Source: a bacterium (lineage in GTDB: Bacteria > Blakebacterota > Blakebacteria > Blakebacterales > Blakebacteraceae). Taken from it: DNA of 18,868 bases. The translations under genes were made by a program, and so were the position numbers. Shown here piece after piece: positions 1 to 7,450 of this stretch. Every line of letters starts with the position of its first letter. The stretch's first letter is position 1. The stretch covers positions 1 through 18,868 of the forward strand of contig JALGWK010000006.1 in assembly GCA_025774205.1 (NCBI GenBank). The letters run 5' to 3'. Below the pieces are notes generated by a model. It was not told where the DNA came from and ran no database searches. It saw nothing but the letters and a program-made list of their open reading frames with translations.

Positions 1-1
1 C

Positions 2-996
2 TATCGTGACCTGGAAGAGCGCCTGCAGGCCCATTCAGCGGTCAGCGGGGTGGGATTCGCTTCCCTTGTTCCACTCTCACTGTCGAACAACTCTACCTGG
101 GTCTGGCCTGAAGGGTGGGAATCGCCGCTTCCGACCCAGCCATCGGTCGGGCACACCGAAATCTCCACCGGATACTTCGACGCGATGGGGATCCCGATCG
201 TCAGAGGGAGAGGATTCACTGATGAGGACAGGGTGGACTCCGACCCGGTCATGGTCATTAATGAGGCGTTCGGTGATCGTTTCTGGCCCGGTGAGGATCC
301 GATCAACCGGATCGTTCGGCTCGGCGGGGAGGATGGTACTCCCTATGTTGTGATCGGAACGGTGCCGACCGGTCGGTACTTCTCGATCAGTGGTACTTCT
401 CGATCAGTGAGGAACCCAAACCATATTTCTTTCGTCCGGTCACTCAACACTATCGTGGCGGGCTGAATATCCACGTAGCCACTGACGAGGATCCCAGGGT
501 TCTCTTCGATCCGGTCCGTCAGATCATCCGGGATATCGATCCGGCGCTGGCTATCTCGCGCATGCAGACGATGGATGACCAGCTCGATTTCGCTTTCCTG
601 CCCTCCCGGCTCATTGCCTGGGCGGTTTCAGGATTCGCTGTTCTGGCGCTCCTGCTGGCCAGCCTCGGCCTCTATGGACTGATCGCCTATTCGGTCAGTC
701 AGGAGACCAGGGAGATCGGGATCCGGATCGCGCTGGGGGCACAATCGGGACAGGTCATCAGACATGTGGTGCGTCGGGGGGTGCTCCTGACCGTCATCGG
801 GCTGACGATCGGTCTCCTGCTCGGTCTGGCGGCATCGATCGGGATCTCGGGAGTGCTGTACGGGATCAGTCCCATCGAACCGATGGCCATGGTCGGGGGC
901 GTGGTCCTGCTGCTCCTTACAACCCTGGTGGCAAGCTGGCTTCCGGCCCGTCGGGCTTCCCGGATCGATCCTGTCCGCGCCCTTGAGGCTGAATGA
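2..996 (+). pseudogene. MacB/FtsX-type ABC transporter permease, 5' partial, frameshifted
   Basis: This is the C-terminal part of an inner-membrane permease of the MacB/FtsX superfamily, the large MacB-like type with a periplasmic MacB_PCD domain. These proteins usually work with an ATPase in efflux or lipoprotein-related transport. The window opens inside the periplasmic domain: 'GYFDAMGIPIVRGRGF' and 'VMVINEAFGDRFWPGEDPI' are typical. The C-terminal membrane region has about three hydrophobic segments and the hallmark 'VSQETREIGIRIALGA', and ends in 'ARRASRIDPVRALEAE'. The reading frame is broken. Frame 2 runs from the window start to a stop at 464-466, while the correct continuation lies in frame 1 from 409 onward. 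The cause is an exact 17-bp tandem duplication at 375-408. Deleting one copy gives one frame of 325 residues through 'RYFSISEEPKPYFFRPVTQ'. The stop overlaps the next start (ATGA). Confidence 0.9.
375..408. repeat. 17-bp exact tandem duplication causing a frameshift
   Basis: The unit GGTACTTCTCGATCAGT occurs twice head to tail, at 375-391 and 392-408. Because 17 is not a multiple of three, the second copy shifts the permease frame and leads to a stop at 464-466. With one copy removed, the codons read straight from '...GRYFSIS' into 'EEPKPYFF', the expected family sequence. Confidence 0.95.
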
Positions 997-2354
997 CGGG
1001 TCGGGTGACAATCGAGTCGGTTCTGCTCACCGTGATGGCAGCCGGAGTGGTGTCGCCGTCCGCCGTCTCTGGTCAGCACCCGGTCCCGGGATGGGAACTC
1101 TCAGCACCCTTCCCGGCGGTCCAGCTCGACATCACAGCCATAGAGTATCCGAACTTCTTCAGTCTCCACATGATGCAGTGGCAGCAGGTTGAAGCGGAAT
1201 CGGGCGGCCTGGTTGATGTCTCGGGGTACGTAACCCGGACAGGAGACGCTCCGATAGCGGTCGTCGCCAGGTCGACGATCTTCAACAGAGAGTCCCGATC
1301 CGCCACGTTATCACTCGAATTCACCGGTGAACTGGCCCTTTTCATCAATAAGACCAGGTTCGATCATGCTGCCGCCCCATCCGGTAACCCGGCCGGCCGC
1401 ACCGTCGAAAATGTTGAACGATCCGGGCGATTCGAGGTCATGTTCGATCGCGGGCTGACCGAGATCCTGATCGTGCTGAAATCAACGGCCGATCCCTGGC
1501 GTTTCGCTATGCGGGCCGACCGGATCTTCGATGATTACCCGAAGGATCACGCCCGGCTTCTCCCGGTCTGGGAGACCCCGGCGGAATTCCGTGTCCCCGA
1601 ATCGGTCCTCTACGATCCCGATCGGGAGTTACTGTATGTCTCGAGTTACGACCGGACCCAGGCCGCTCGAGCCGGAATGGGATTCATCTCAAAGGTGAGC
1701 CCGGAGGGTGAGATCCTCGACCTGCACTGGGTGGACGGGCTCGATGGTCCCTGCGGGATGGGCCTCCACTCAGACCGGCTCTATGTGGTCGAATGTGTCG
1801 GCAACCTGGTTGAAATCGATACCGGAACGGGATCGATCGTGAACCGCTACCCGGCGCCCGGCGCCCGGTTCCTGAACGATCTGGTGATCGATGCTGATGG
1901 CTCCATCTATATCTCCGACACCTCCCCACCGCTCGGGTATACGAGTCAGATCTACCGGTTCCGTGATGGTGAATTCGAGGTCTGGAAAGAGGGAATTGAG
2001 ATCCACCGGGCGAACGGACTCTTCATCCATGACGGGGAGCTTCTCGTCGGGAGTTCCGGGGACTGCCTCTTCAAGGCGATCGACCTCGGAACGAAGGCGG
2101 TCCGGGACATCGTCGCGCTCGGCGGCCGGGTGATCGACGGTATCCGGGTAGACCGTGACGGCAACTACCTGGTGACCCTGTGGGAAGGGGAGGCTGTCCT
2201 CATCTCTCCCGGTGGTGATCTGGTGGAGATCCTCGACATCAGGGGATCGGGCCGGAACCTCGCGGACATGGAATTCATCCGGGACCTCGATCTGCTCGTC
2301 GTTCCCACCTTCCTCGGCAATACTGTCACGGCCTGGCGACTGGTCTATCCCTGA
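993..2354 (+). CDS. Exported SMP-30/gluconolactonase-like beta-propeller protein
   Basis: The 453-residue protein has a hydrophobic signal-like N-terminus (about 1-27), a beta-rich domain (about 36-190) that may be a jelly-roll of the galactose-binding type, and a C-terminal beta-propeller (about 195-453). The propeller matches the SMP-30/regucalcin/gluconolactonase pattern: 'VPESVLYDPDRELLYVSS', 'RFLNDLVIDADGSIYISD', 'RANGLFI' and 'DGIRVDRDGNYLV'. By motif alignment, E203, N341 and D382 fall where the metal ligands Glu18, Asn154 and Asp204 of human SMP-30 lie, and N295 falls at the substrate-side Asn103. A metal-dependent lactonase or hydrolase activity is therefore possible, though a plain sugar- or ligand-binding propeller is equally compatible. 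The start overlaps the permease stop (ATGA), with GAGG at 985-988 only 4 nt upstream, which suggests translational coupling. A second in-frame ATG lies at 1035. The substrate is not recognisable. Confidence 0.8.
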   Translation: MTGRVTIESVLLTVMAAGVVSPSAVSGQHPVPGWELSAPFPAVQLDITAIEYPNFFSLHMMQWQQVEAESGGLVDVSGYVTRTGDAPIAVVARSTIFNRESRSATLSLEFTGELALFINKTRFDHAAAPSGNPAGRTVENVERSGRFEVMFDRGLTEILIVLKSTADPWRFAMRADRIFDDYPKDHARLLPVWETPAEFRVPESVLYDPDRELLYVSSYDRTQAARAGMGFISKVSPEGEILDLHWVDGLDGPCGMGLHSDRLYVVECVGNLVEIDTGTGSIVNRYPAPGARFLNDLVIDADGSIYISDTSPPLGYTSQIYRFRDGEFEVWKEGIEIHRANGLFIHDGELLVGSSGDCLFKAIDLGTKAVRDIVALGGRVIDGIRVDRDGNYLVTLWEGEAVLISPGGDLVEILDIRGSGRNLADMEFIRDLDLLVVPTFLGNTVTAWRLVYP

Positions 2355-2411
2355 TTTCTTCCCCCGAAGTCGGGATGTGGTGTATGGTGACCTCTTCGAG
2401 AGGAGACCGTC

Positions 2412-3956
2412 ATGAAGCGAATCACCATTTCCGTCCTGGTTTTTGTCATTACCTGTACCGCCGTTTCGGCCCGGCAGACCGGACCGCTCCCGGCGCCGGT
2501 GACATCGATCGCCGAAGAGGCAACGGAACTGGTGATCTCCACCCTGCCGCGCCAGGCGGGTGATCCGCACCGGATAGTGGTGGCCGGGTTCCAGAGCGGG
2601 ATGATGGAAACCCGGCTGGTAACCCTGTTCACCCAGGTGATCTCGAACCGGCTGGTGGCAGCCGGCGGCCGCTGGATCACGGTGATATCGCAGCCCTCCT
2701 CCACCGGGGCGATGCCGCACTACCGCCTCACCGTTGCGGTCTACCCCGCCGAAGATGACATCTACGTCACCATCCAGCTGATCAGGGAGGCCGACTCGGC
2801 CATCCTCGGCGGATTCGAACGATCTTTTGCCGCCACCGATCCTCTCCGGGCCCTCCTGGTCGGTTCGGTAATGGGCGGGGAGGGGGGTGATCAGCACGAA
2901 CCGGACGGGATCGATGACCCGCGGCTGCTCCCGATCGGTGAGATGCTCTACGGTCACACCATCATGCCGGAAGAGGATGAGGACTGGTTCCTGCTCGACT
3001 TCGAAGAGATCGACGGGTTGGCCTCGGTCGAAGTCCATACCACCGGCCAGACCGACACCTATCTGAGCGTCTTCGGGCCGGACGATCCATACACTCTCGT
3101 CACGGAGAACGATGATCATGACGATCACAATGCCCTGGTCAGATTTACGGTCAGTCCCGGCCAGCGCTTCTGGGTGCGGGTGAACGGATACGATGAGACG
3201 ATCACCGGCGCCTACGGGATCGTGGCGATGGTGGAAATGTATGGTGATGATCCGTACGAACCGAACAACAGCATGTCCAGCGCGACGCTCCTGAACGCCG
3301 ATGGAGATTGGCTTTCCACTCTGCTCATACCCGCCGGTGATATGGACTGGTATGCGATCGACATCAGCCGGATCGGACAGGGACAGGTTTCCCTCACTAT
3401 CGAAACAGCGGGAGATCTCGATACCTGGCTCGACCTGTACGATTCCTCCGGAGACCTGCTGGCCGAAGATGATGACGGCTCGGGCACCGGGAATGCCCTG
3501 GTCCGGTTCGGCATTGAAGAACCGGGCCGGTATTACGCACGCGTGAGACATTACGATGAGAGCGGCAGCGGTCCCTACTCGATCAGTGCCTGGATCGACT
3601 ACGTCGAGTCGGACGAATTCGAGCCCGACAATTCGATCGAAGAAGCCACACCATTCATCATCGACGGTGAGCCCCAGCGACACACCTTCAACCCCGCGGA
3701 TGATGTGGACTGGTTCCGGATCCAGGTCCCCGACGGGATGACGGTGATCATGGAGACTTCGGGTGAGCACGATTCGGTCATGAAGCTGTTGGATATCGAG
3801 GGGAACCTGATCGGGGAGGATGATGATGGTGGGGAGAACAACAACGCCCGCATCCAGAGGTTCCTTCAGCAGGGAACCTATTACCTGGAGATCAGCCAGT
3901 TCTCGGGTGCCTTGCAGGCCGGGTCAGCGTATACACTGAGTGTCTATTCAGGGTAA
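2412..3956 (+). CDS. Secreted protein with CsgG/LpoB-like N-terminal region and three PPC domains
   Basis: The 514-residue protein starts with a signal peptide (1-20, ending AVSA). Residues about 30-155 form an alpha/beta region ('RIVVAGFQ...LVTLFTQVISNRLVAAGG') that resembles the CsgG/LpoB-like periplasmic fold seen in outer-membrane assembly factors. That assignment is weak and rests on pattern alone. Three bacterial pre-peptidase C-terminal (PPC) beta-sandwich domains follow at about 161-275, 279-397 and 400-513. Each shows 'DEDWF/DMDWY/DVDWF', an aromatic-Gly 'GxYY/GQRFW' strand and acidic clusters (NDDHDD, EDDDG, EDDDG) suited to calcium binding. Linkers carry the typical 'EPNNS' and 'EPDNS' starts. 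No protease domain is present. PPC domains are otherwise found at the ends of secreted peptidases, so here they probably act as binding or stability modules. GAGAGGAG lies just upstream of the ATG, with good spacing. The neighbour upstream is 57 bp away on the same strand. Confidence 0.85.
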   Translation: MKRITISVLVFVITCTAVSARQTGPLPAPVTSIAEEATELVISTLPRQAGDPHRIVVAGFQSGMMETRLVTLFTQVISNRLVAAGGRWITVISQPSSTGAMPHYRLTVAVYPAEDDIYVTIQLIREADSAILGGFERSFAATDPLRALLVGSVMGGEGGDQHEPDGIDDPRLLPIGEMLYGHTIMPEEDEDWFLLDFEEIDGLASVEVHTTGQTDTYLSVFGPDDPYTLVTENDDHDDHNALVRFTVSPGQRFWVRVNGYDETITGAYGIVAMVEMYGDDPYEPNNSMSSATLLNADGDWLSTLLIPAGDMDWYAIDISRIGQGQVSLTIETAGDLDTWLDLYDSSGDLLAEDDDGSGTGNALVRFGIEEPGRYYARVRHYDESGSGPYSISAWIDYVESDEFEPDNSIEEATPFIIDGEPQRHTFNPADDVDWFRIQVPDGMTVIMETSGEHDSVMKLLDIEGNLIGEDDDGGENNNARIQRFLQQGTYYLEISQFSGALQAGSAYTLSVYSG

Positions 3957-4058
3957 AAAAACCGGAAATCGATTGAAACCCTGATCCGTCAAATCCGTAG
4001 TTTCTTATACATAAGATTTTTAGGTATAGATCATGTAACAGGCGGCAGGAGGCACACC
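3957..4058 (+). promoter_or_regulatory. AT-rich leader with near-palindrome and strong RBS
   Basis: This 102-bp gap is clearly more AT-rich than its surroundings. It contains a near-perfect palindrome, TCTTAT-AC-ATAAGA (4003-4016), followed by five T (4017-4021). The same bases could form a weak terminator for the preceding gene or an operator. A possible -10 element, TATAGAT (4025-4031), follows, but no convincing -35 lies at the right distance. AGGAGG at 4047-4052 sits 6 nt before the lipoprotein ATG and fixes that start. Confidence 0.4.
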
Positions 4059-4919
4059 ATGAGATCGATCACACGCTATTCTCCGGTAGTCGCGCTTCTG
4101 GCAGTGAGCATGCTCTTCACTGCCTGCGCGGGCGGGATGGCCGGTTCGAGGGCGGGTGCAGCAGGAGCGATGTACGAATGGGACAAGGGCACGACGGTCA
4201 CCTATGAAATCAAGACCATGCAGACCACAACCATCGAGGTACCGGGAGCAGGGGAACAGGTCATGGCTTCCACCTCCTCGGTGATCCTCGAGGTCGTATC
4301 GACCGGACCCCGAACCTTTGATATCACCTTCCAGGACGCCACGGTCACTGCCGACCAGCCCGATCCGACCGGCATGGTGCCCGATGTCAGTGAACTGATC
4401 GGGGAGGTGGCTGCAGTCACGCTCGACAAACAGGGGAAGATCGTCGAGAGCTCCGGCCTGGAGGACAACCCGTTCGTCGACTTCATCGGTAACGACGCCT
4501 TCATGGACCAGACCCTGCAGATCCCTTTCCAGATCCTTCCGGAAGGCAAGCTGGTCGAAGAGGCGGAGTGGGGGAGGGAGACCAGCTATCCCTTCGGCAT
4601 CATGGGCCTCGAGCTGGAGATGGCCAACTCGGAGAATTATCGATGCCTGGAGGCGGGAACGTATGAAGGCCGGCCGGCCTTCCGTATCGGCAATTCCGGG
4701 GAGAGCAGTCTCATCGGCGGCGGTAATATACAGGGCGCCGAGATGGACATGATGCTCTCCGGAACGGGTGAGGGTTCCACCTGGATCGCAGCCGACACCG
4801 GCAAGATCCTGATCAGCGAGATGACCATGAGTATGGGCGGCGGGATCTCCGCCGGAGGTATGGACATCCCCATGAGCATGGAGATGAAGGTCACCCTCAC
4901 GGTGAAGGACAAGGAGTAG
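4059..4919 (+). CDS. Lipoprotein of unknown function, methionine-rich C-terminus
   Basis: This 286-residue protein begins with a lipoprotein signal (hydrophobic stretch 9-22, then 'LFTAC' with the acceptor Cys at 23), so it is probably membrane-anchored. The mature part is beta-rich. It opens with 'YEWDKGTTVTYEIKT', continues with 'VILEVVSTGPRTFDITFQD' and closes with 'MEMKVTLTVKDKE'. This resembles uncharacterised lipoproteins of the DUF6263 style, but I do not recognise it with certainty. The last 60 residues carry about ten methionines ('EMDMMLSG', 'EMTMSMGGG', 'MDIPMSMEM'). The residue after the lipidated Cys is Ala, not Asp, so there is no inner-membrane retention signal of the E. coli type. 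The start is fixed by AGGAGG. The gene lies 5 bp upstream of the DUF4097 gene and is surely cotranscribed with it. Confidence 0.75.
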   Translation: MRSITRYSPVVALLAVSMLFTACAGGMAGSRAGAAGAMYEWDKGTTVTYEIKTMQTTTIEVPGAGEQVMASTSSVILEVVSTGPRTFDITFQDATVTADQPDPTGMVPDVSELIGEVAAVTLDKQGKIVESSGLEDNPFVDFIGNDAFMDQTLQIPFQILPEGKLVEEAEWGRETSYPFGIMGLELEMANSENYRCLEAGTYEGRPAFRIGNSGESSLIGGGNIQGAEMDMMLSGTGEGSTWIAADTGKILISEMTMSMGGGISAGGMDIPMSMEMKVTLTVKDKE

Positions 4920-4924
4920 AAGCC

Positions 4925-6124
4925 ATGAGCAGAATCAGAACTGTCAGCGGTCTGCTGACGGGATCCCTGCTCCTGTTCGGGGCGGCGTCCTGGCAGGCCT
5001 GTTCCCAGGAGACGATCGAACACGAGTTCGATCTCTCCGGGGAGCGGAACCTTGAGGTCAGCGTCTCCTCCGGGGGATCGATCGATATCAGGGGCTGGGA
5101 TGAAACACACGCCGAAGCCCGGGTCCGTTTCCGGAATACCGATCCGGAGGCGTTCCGGTTCGAGTTCGATCAGCGCGGTCAGAGTCTCATCATCCGGTCG
5201 GAGCGGCTCCGCCGGGTGCAGAGGGTCGATATTGTGATCGAGGTCCGGGTCCCCCGCGGTTTCAACCTCAACCTGCGGACCGGGGGAGGGGAGATCTCCC
5301 TCACCGATATCGAAGGCCGGATCGAGGGAAGCACTGCCGGCGGGGAACTCAACCTGCGAAATCTGAAGGGGACCATACAGCTCACGACCGGCGGCGGCGA
5401 GATCACCGTCCACGACTCCGAACTCGACGGCAGGGTTTCGACCGGGGGAGGAGCCGTCCTGGTCGAGAATGTGAGGGGTGACTTCAGAGCCACTTCGGGT
5501 GGTGGCGAGGTCATCTACCGGAACGTCGTGACTCCTGATCGCACCTATCCGGGTGAGGTGGTGCATATCAGGAACGCGGGTGGCTCCATCGAGGTTGAGG
5601 ACGCTCCGAGCGGGGCCGATCTCTCAACCGGAGGAGGCGGAATCCACGTCCGCTCCGCGGGTGCCTGGCTGAAGGCCAGAACCGGCGGGGGCGATATCAT
5701 GATCGGTACCGTCGATGGCTGGATCGAAACCAGTACCGGCGGTGGGGACATCACGATCGAGAACGTCACCAGCCGGGTTGAGGCCTCGACGGGTGCCGGG
5801 GAGATCCGCGTGACCATGACCGGCGATCCGGCCGAGGGTCAGCGTGATGTTGACCTGCGATCGGGATACGGAGACGTCTATCTGACGCTTCCTGAAGATC
5901 TGGCCATGACCGTTGAGATCGAACTCAGCTACACCCGCGACGCTCGACGTACCTATCAGATCAGGAGCGATTTCGATCTGCGTGAGGAGCGGACCGACAC
6001 CTGGGACTCCAGCCAGGGCTCCCCGCGCAAGTACATCTACGGGAGAGCCGAGTTCGGAAGCGGGCAGAACGTTATCCGGATCCGGACCTGCAACGGGAAC
6101 GTGTACCTTCGCAGGGGCGGTTGA
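4925..6124 (+). CDS. Exported DUF4097-family beta-helix protein
   Basis: The 399-residue protein has a signal-like N-terminus (about 1-26). The 'SWQAC' there is a poor lipobox, so secretion is more likely than lipidation. The start 'EHEFDLSGERNLEVSVSSG' and 'GSIDIRGWD' is the usual opening of the DUF4097 (putative adhesin-like) family. From about 116 to 296 there are roughly ten repeats of about 18 residues, each with a turn such as TGGGEI, STAGGEL, TTGGGEI, STGGGAV, TSGGGEV, STGGGGI, RTGGGDI, STGGGDI or STGAGEI. This is the pattern of a right-handed parallel beta-helix or beta-roll. A non-repetitive cap follows (about 305-399, 'SGYGDVYLTLPEDL'). The biochemical role of the family is unknown. 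AAGGAG (4911-4916) overlaps the end of the lipoprotein gene, 8 nt before the ATG, so the two genes form a tight operon. Confidence 0.85.
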   Translation: MSRIRTVSGLLTGSLLLFGAASWQACSQETIEHEFDLSGERNLEVSVSSGGSIDIRGWDETHAEARVRFRNTDPEAFRFEFDQRGQSLIIRSERLRRVQRVDIVIEVRVPRGFNLNLRTGGGEISLTDIEGRIEGSTAGGELNLRNLKGTIQLTTGGGEITVHDSELDGRVSTGGGAVLVENVRGDFRATSGGGEVIYRNVVTPDRTYPGEVVHIRNAGGSIEVEDAPSGADLSTGGGGIHVRSAGAWLKARTGGGDIMIGTVDGWIETSTGGGDITIENVTSRVEASTGAGEIRVTMTGDPAEGQRDVDLRSGYGDVYLTLPEDLAMTVEIELSYTRDARRTYQIRSDFDLREERTDTWDSSQGSPRKYIYGRAEFGSGQNVIRIRTCNGNVYLRRGG

Positions 6125-6147
6125 TGTGTTTACCTGCTGATCGAGCG

Positions 6148-6177
6148 CGCCCCGACAGGTGAGGACCTGACGGGGCG
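6148..6177. terminator. Bidirectional hairpin between convergent genes
   Basis: The arms 6148-6160 (CGCCCCGACAGGT) and 6165-6177 (ACCTGACGGGGCG) pair over 13 positions with a single A-A mismatch (6155/6170) around a GAGG loop. The hairpin lies 23 bp after the DUF4097 stop and 4 bp after the stop of the minus-strand sensor gene. There is no proper T-tract on either side, so it is either a shared transcription barrier or an RNA 3'-end stabiliser rather than a textbook intrinsic terminator. Confidence 0.65.
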
Positions 6178-6181
6178 TGGT

Positions 6182-7444
6182 TCAGTCCTTCCTGGCCAGA
6201 CCGCTGTCGGGATAGAGCTTCCTGGCGCACGCCGGGCAGATGCTGTGGCTGAATTCCACCAAGGAGTGTTCCTCGATGTAGACATCCATCCGTTCCCATT
6301 CCCCGGCATCATTCCGAATGTTGTGACAGCTTGAGCAGACCGGCAGCAGCCCTTCGAGCATGCTCACCTGTTTCAGGGCGTCCTGCAGTTCACTGATGAG
6401 CAGTTCCCGTTCCCTCTCGGCCAGTTTCTTCCGGGTCACATCCCTGATCACGACCAGGTGTCCGCCCGTCATCACCTGGCCGATAAAGAAGGGTGTCACC
6501 TCCGCCTCGATGATACGAGGCTTGTCATCTTCATCCGTTTCGATCTCCACCGGTGTCCCGACCCGGTCGGCAGGATCGTCGAGATCGTCTTTCAGAATGG
6601 GGAACTCCTCCGTCAACCTGCTGCCGATCGGCACCTTGCCGTGATGCCGCAGCAGGAAGAGAGCCGCCCGGTTGGCATCCACCACCCGCCCTTCGGTATC
6701 AACCACGATCATGCCGTCCGACATCCCTTCCACCAGGGCTGTACGGGCGACCGGCAGGAGTGAGAGGAGGCCATACCGCGTGATGGCGACGGCCATGAAG
6801 AGACCGGTCAGGGTGAAGGCGATCGGCGCCCAGTCGAGCCCGGGAACCGGGTTGGCTTCAGAGAGGTAGATCAGATTTCCGATCCACGGCGCCAGGGTGG
6901 CGAAGAGTATCAGGAGCGACTGGGTCTGGAAGAGATGCCGCTGCAGGAAGGCCGTGCGGAGCATTCTCACTGTGCCGACGAAGATGATCAGGTAGGCCCC
7001 GATCACCCAGACCGGGAACCAGAGGCCTCGATCGTAGAGCAGGTTCCCGGTAATGGCGTCGAGGCTCAGCTTCTGCCAGTGCAGATGATGCCAGCCGTTC
7101 GTCCAGACCATGAGGATCGTTACGATCGTCAGGATCCAGCCGAAGGCGTACAGGTACCGGACCCAGTTCTCCTGCCATCGGGTATAGGCGATCGTGGAGG
7201 CCAGAAAGAGCGGCGGGATCGGAGCGATACCGAAATACTCGAAGCGCATCCAGAACGCCTTGTTATCGATCCCCTGGGCAGCGACTTCGAGGGCGCTGGT
7301 GAACGCGTAGATACTGATCACGATCAGGAGGAATGCCAGCTGAGGGACCTCGTTCAGCCTCCGGTTCCGCCAGGCGATGACGGCGACCGCCAGGGAGATG
7401 GTGGCTGTCAGCAGGAAGGCGATCGATATGATTGTTATCTGCAT
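6182..7444 (-). CDS. 7TM-PAS membrane sensor without kinase, cysteine-rich tail
   Basis: This 420-residue protein has about seven transmembrane helices in residues 1-235, in the style of the histidine-kinase N-terminal 7TM region. That region ends with 'ITRYGLLSLLPVAR'. A PAS domain follows (about 236-340, 'GMSDGMIVVDTEGRVVDANRAAL' to 'VIRDVTRKK'), then a short coiled segment (341-365). The tail (about 366-412) is 'LPVCSSCHNIRNDAGEW' plus 'EFSHSICPACARKLYP', with CxxC pairs at C370/C373 and C403/C406. This tail is a recurrent ending of PAS and receiver proteins in deltaproteobacterial-type genomes and may bind a metal or heme. No H-box or ATPase domain is present, so it cannot autophosphorylate. 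It lies 6 bp downstream of the SDR gene, with only a weak GA-rich RBS, and is probably cotranscribed with it. Its layout mirrors the N-terminus of the divergent kinase at 8419. The ligand is unknown. Confidence 0.8.
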   Translation of the reverse strand: MQITIISIAFLLTATISLAVAVIAWRNRRLNEVPQLAFLLIVISIYAFTSALEVAAQGIDNKAFWMRFEYFGIAPIPPLFLASTIAYTRWQENWVRYLYAFGWILTIVTILMVWTNGWHHLHWQKLSLDAITGNLLYDRGLWFPVWVIGAYLIIFVGTVRMLRTAFLQRHLFQTQSLLILFATLAPWIGNLIYLSEANPVPGLDWAPIAFTLTGLFMAVAITRYGLLSLLPVARTALVEGMSDGMIVVDTEGRVVDANRAALFLLRHHGKVPIGSRLTEEFPILKDDLDDPADRVGTPVEIETDEDDKPRIIEAEVTPFFIGQVMTGGHLVVIRDVTRKKLAERERELLISELQDALKQVSMLEGLLPVCSSCHNIRNDAGEWERMDVYIEEHSLVEFSHSICPACARKLYPDSGLARKD

Positions 7445-7450
7445 ACTGAT

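Noticed and set aside
1851-1868. CCGGCGC repeated about 2.6 times inside the propeller gene
   Set aside because: The reading frame is intact and encodes a sensible YPAPGARF segment, so the repeat is probably chance in GC-rich coding sequence.
1770-3770. 666-codon open frame on the minus strand
   Set aside because: It lies fully opposite two well-supported plus-strand genes (propeller and PPC protein). Its translation is rich in Asp, His, Arg and Gly, as expected for the reverse of GC-rich codons, and shows no recognisable domain.
4637-5566. 309-codon minus-strand open frame
   Set aside because: It is antisense to the lipoprotein and DUF4097 genes, both of which have RBS, signal sequences and family patterns. 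No domain is visible in the antisense translation.
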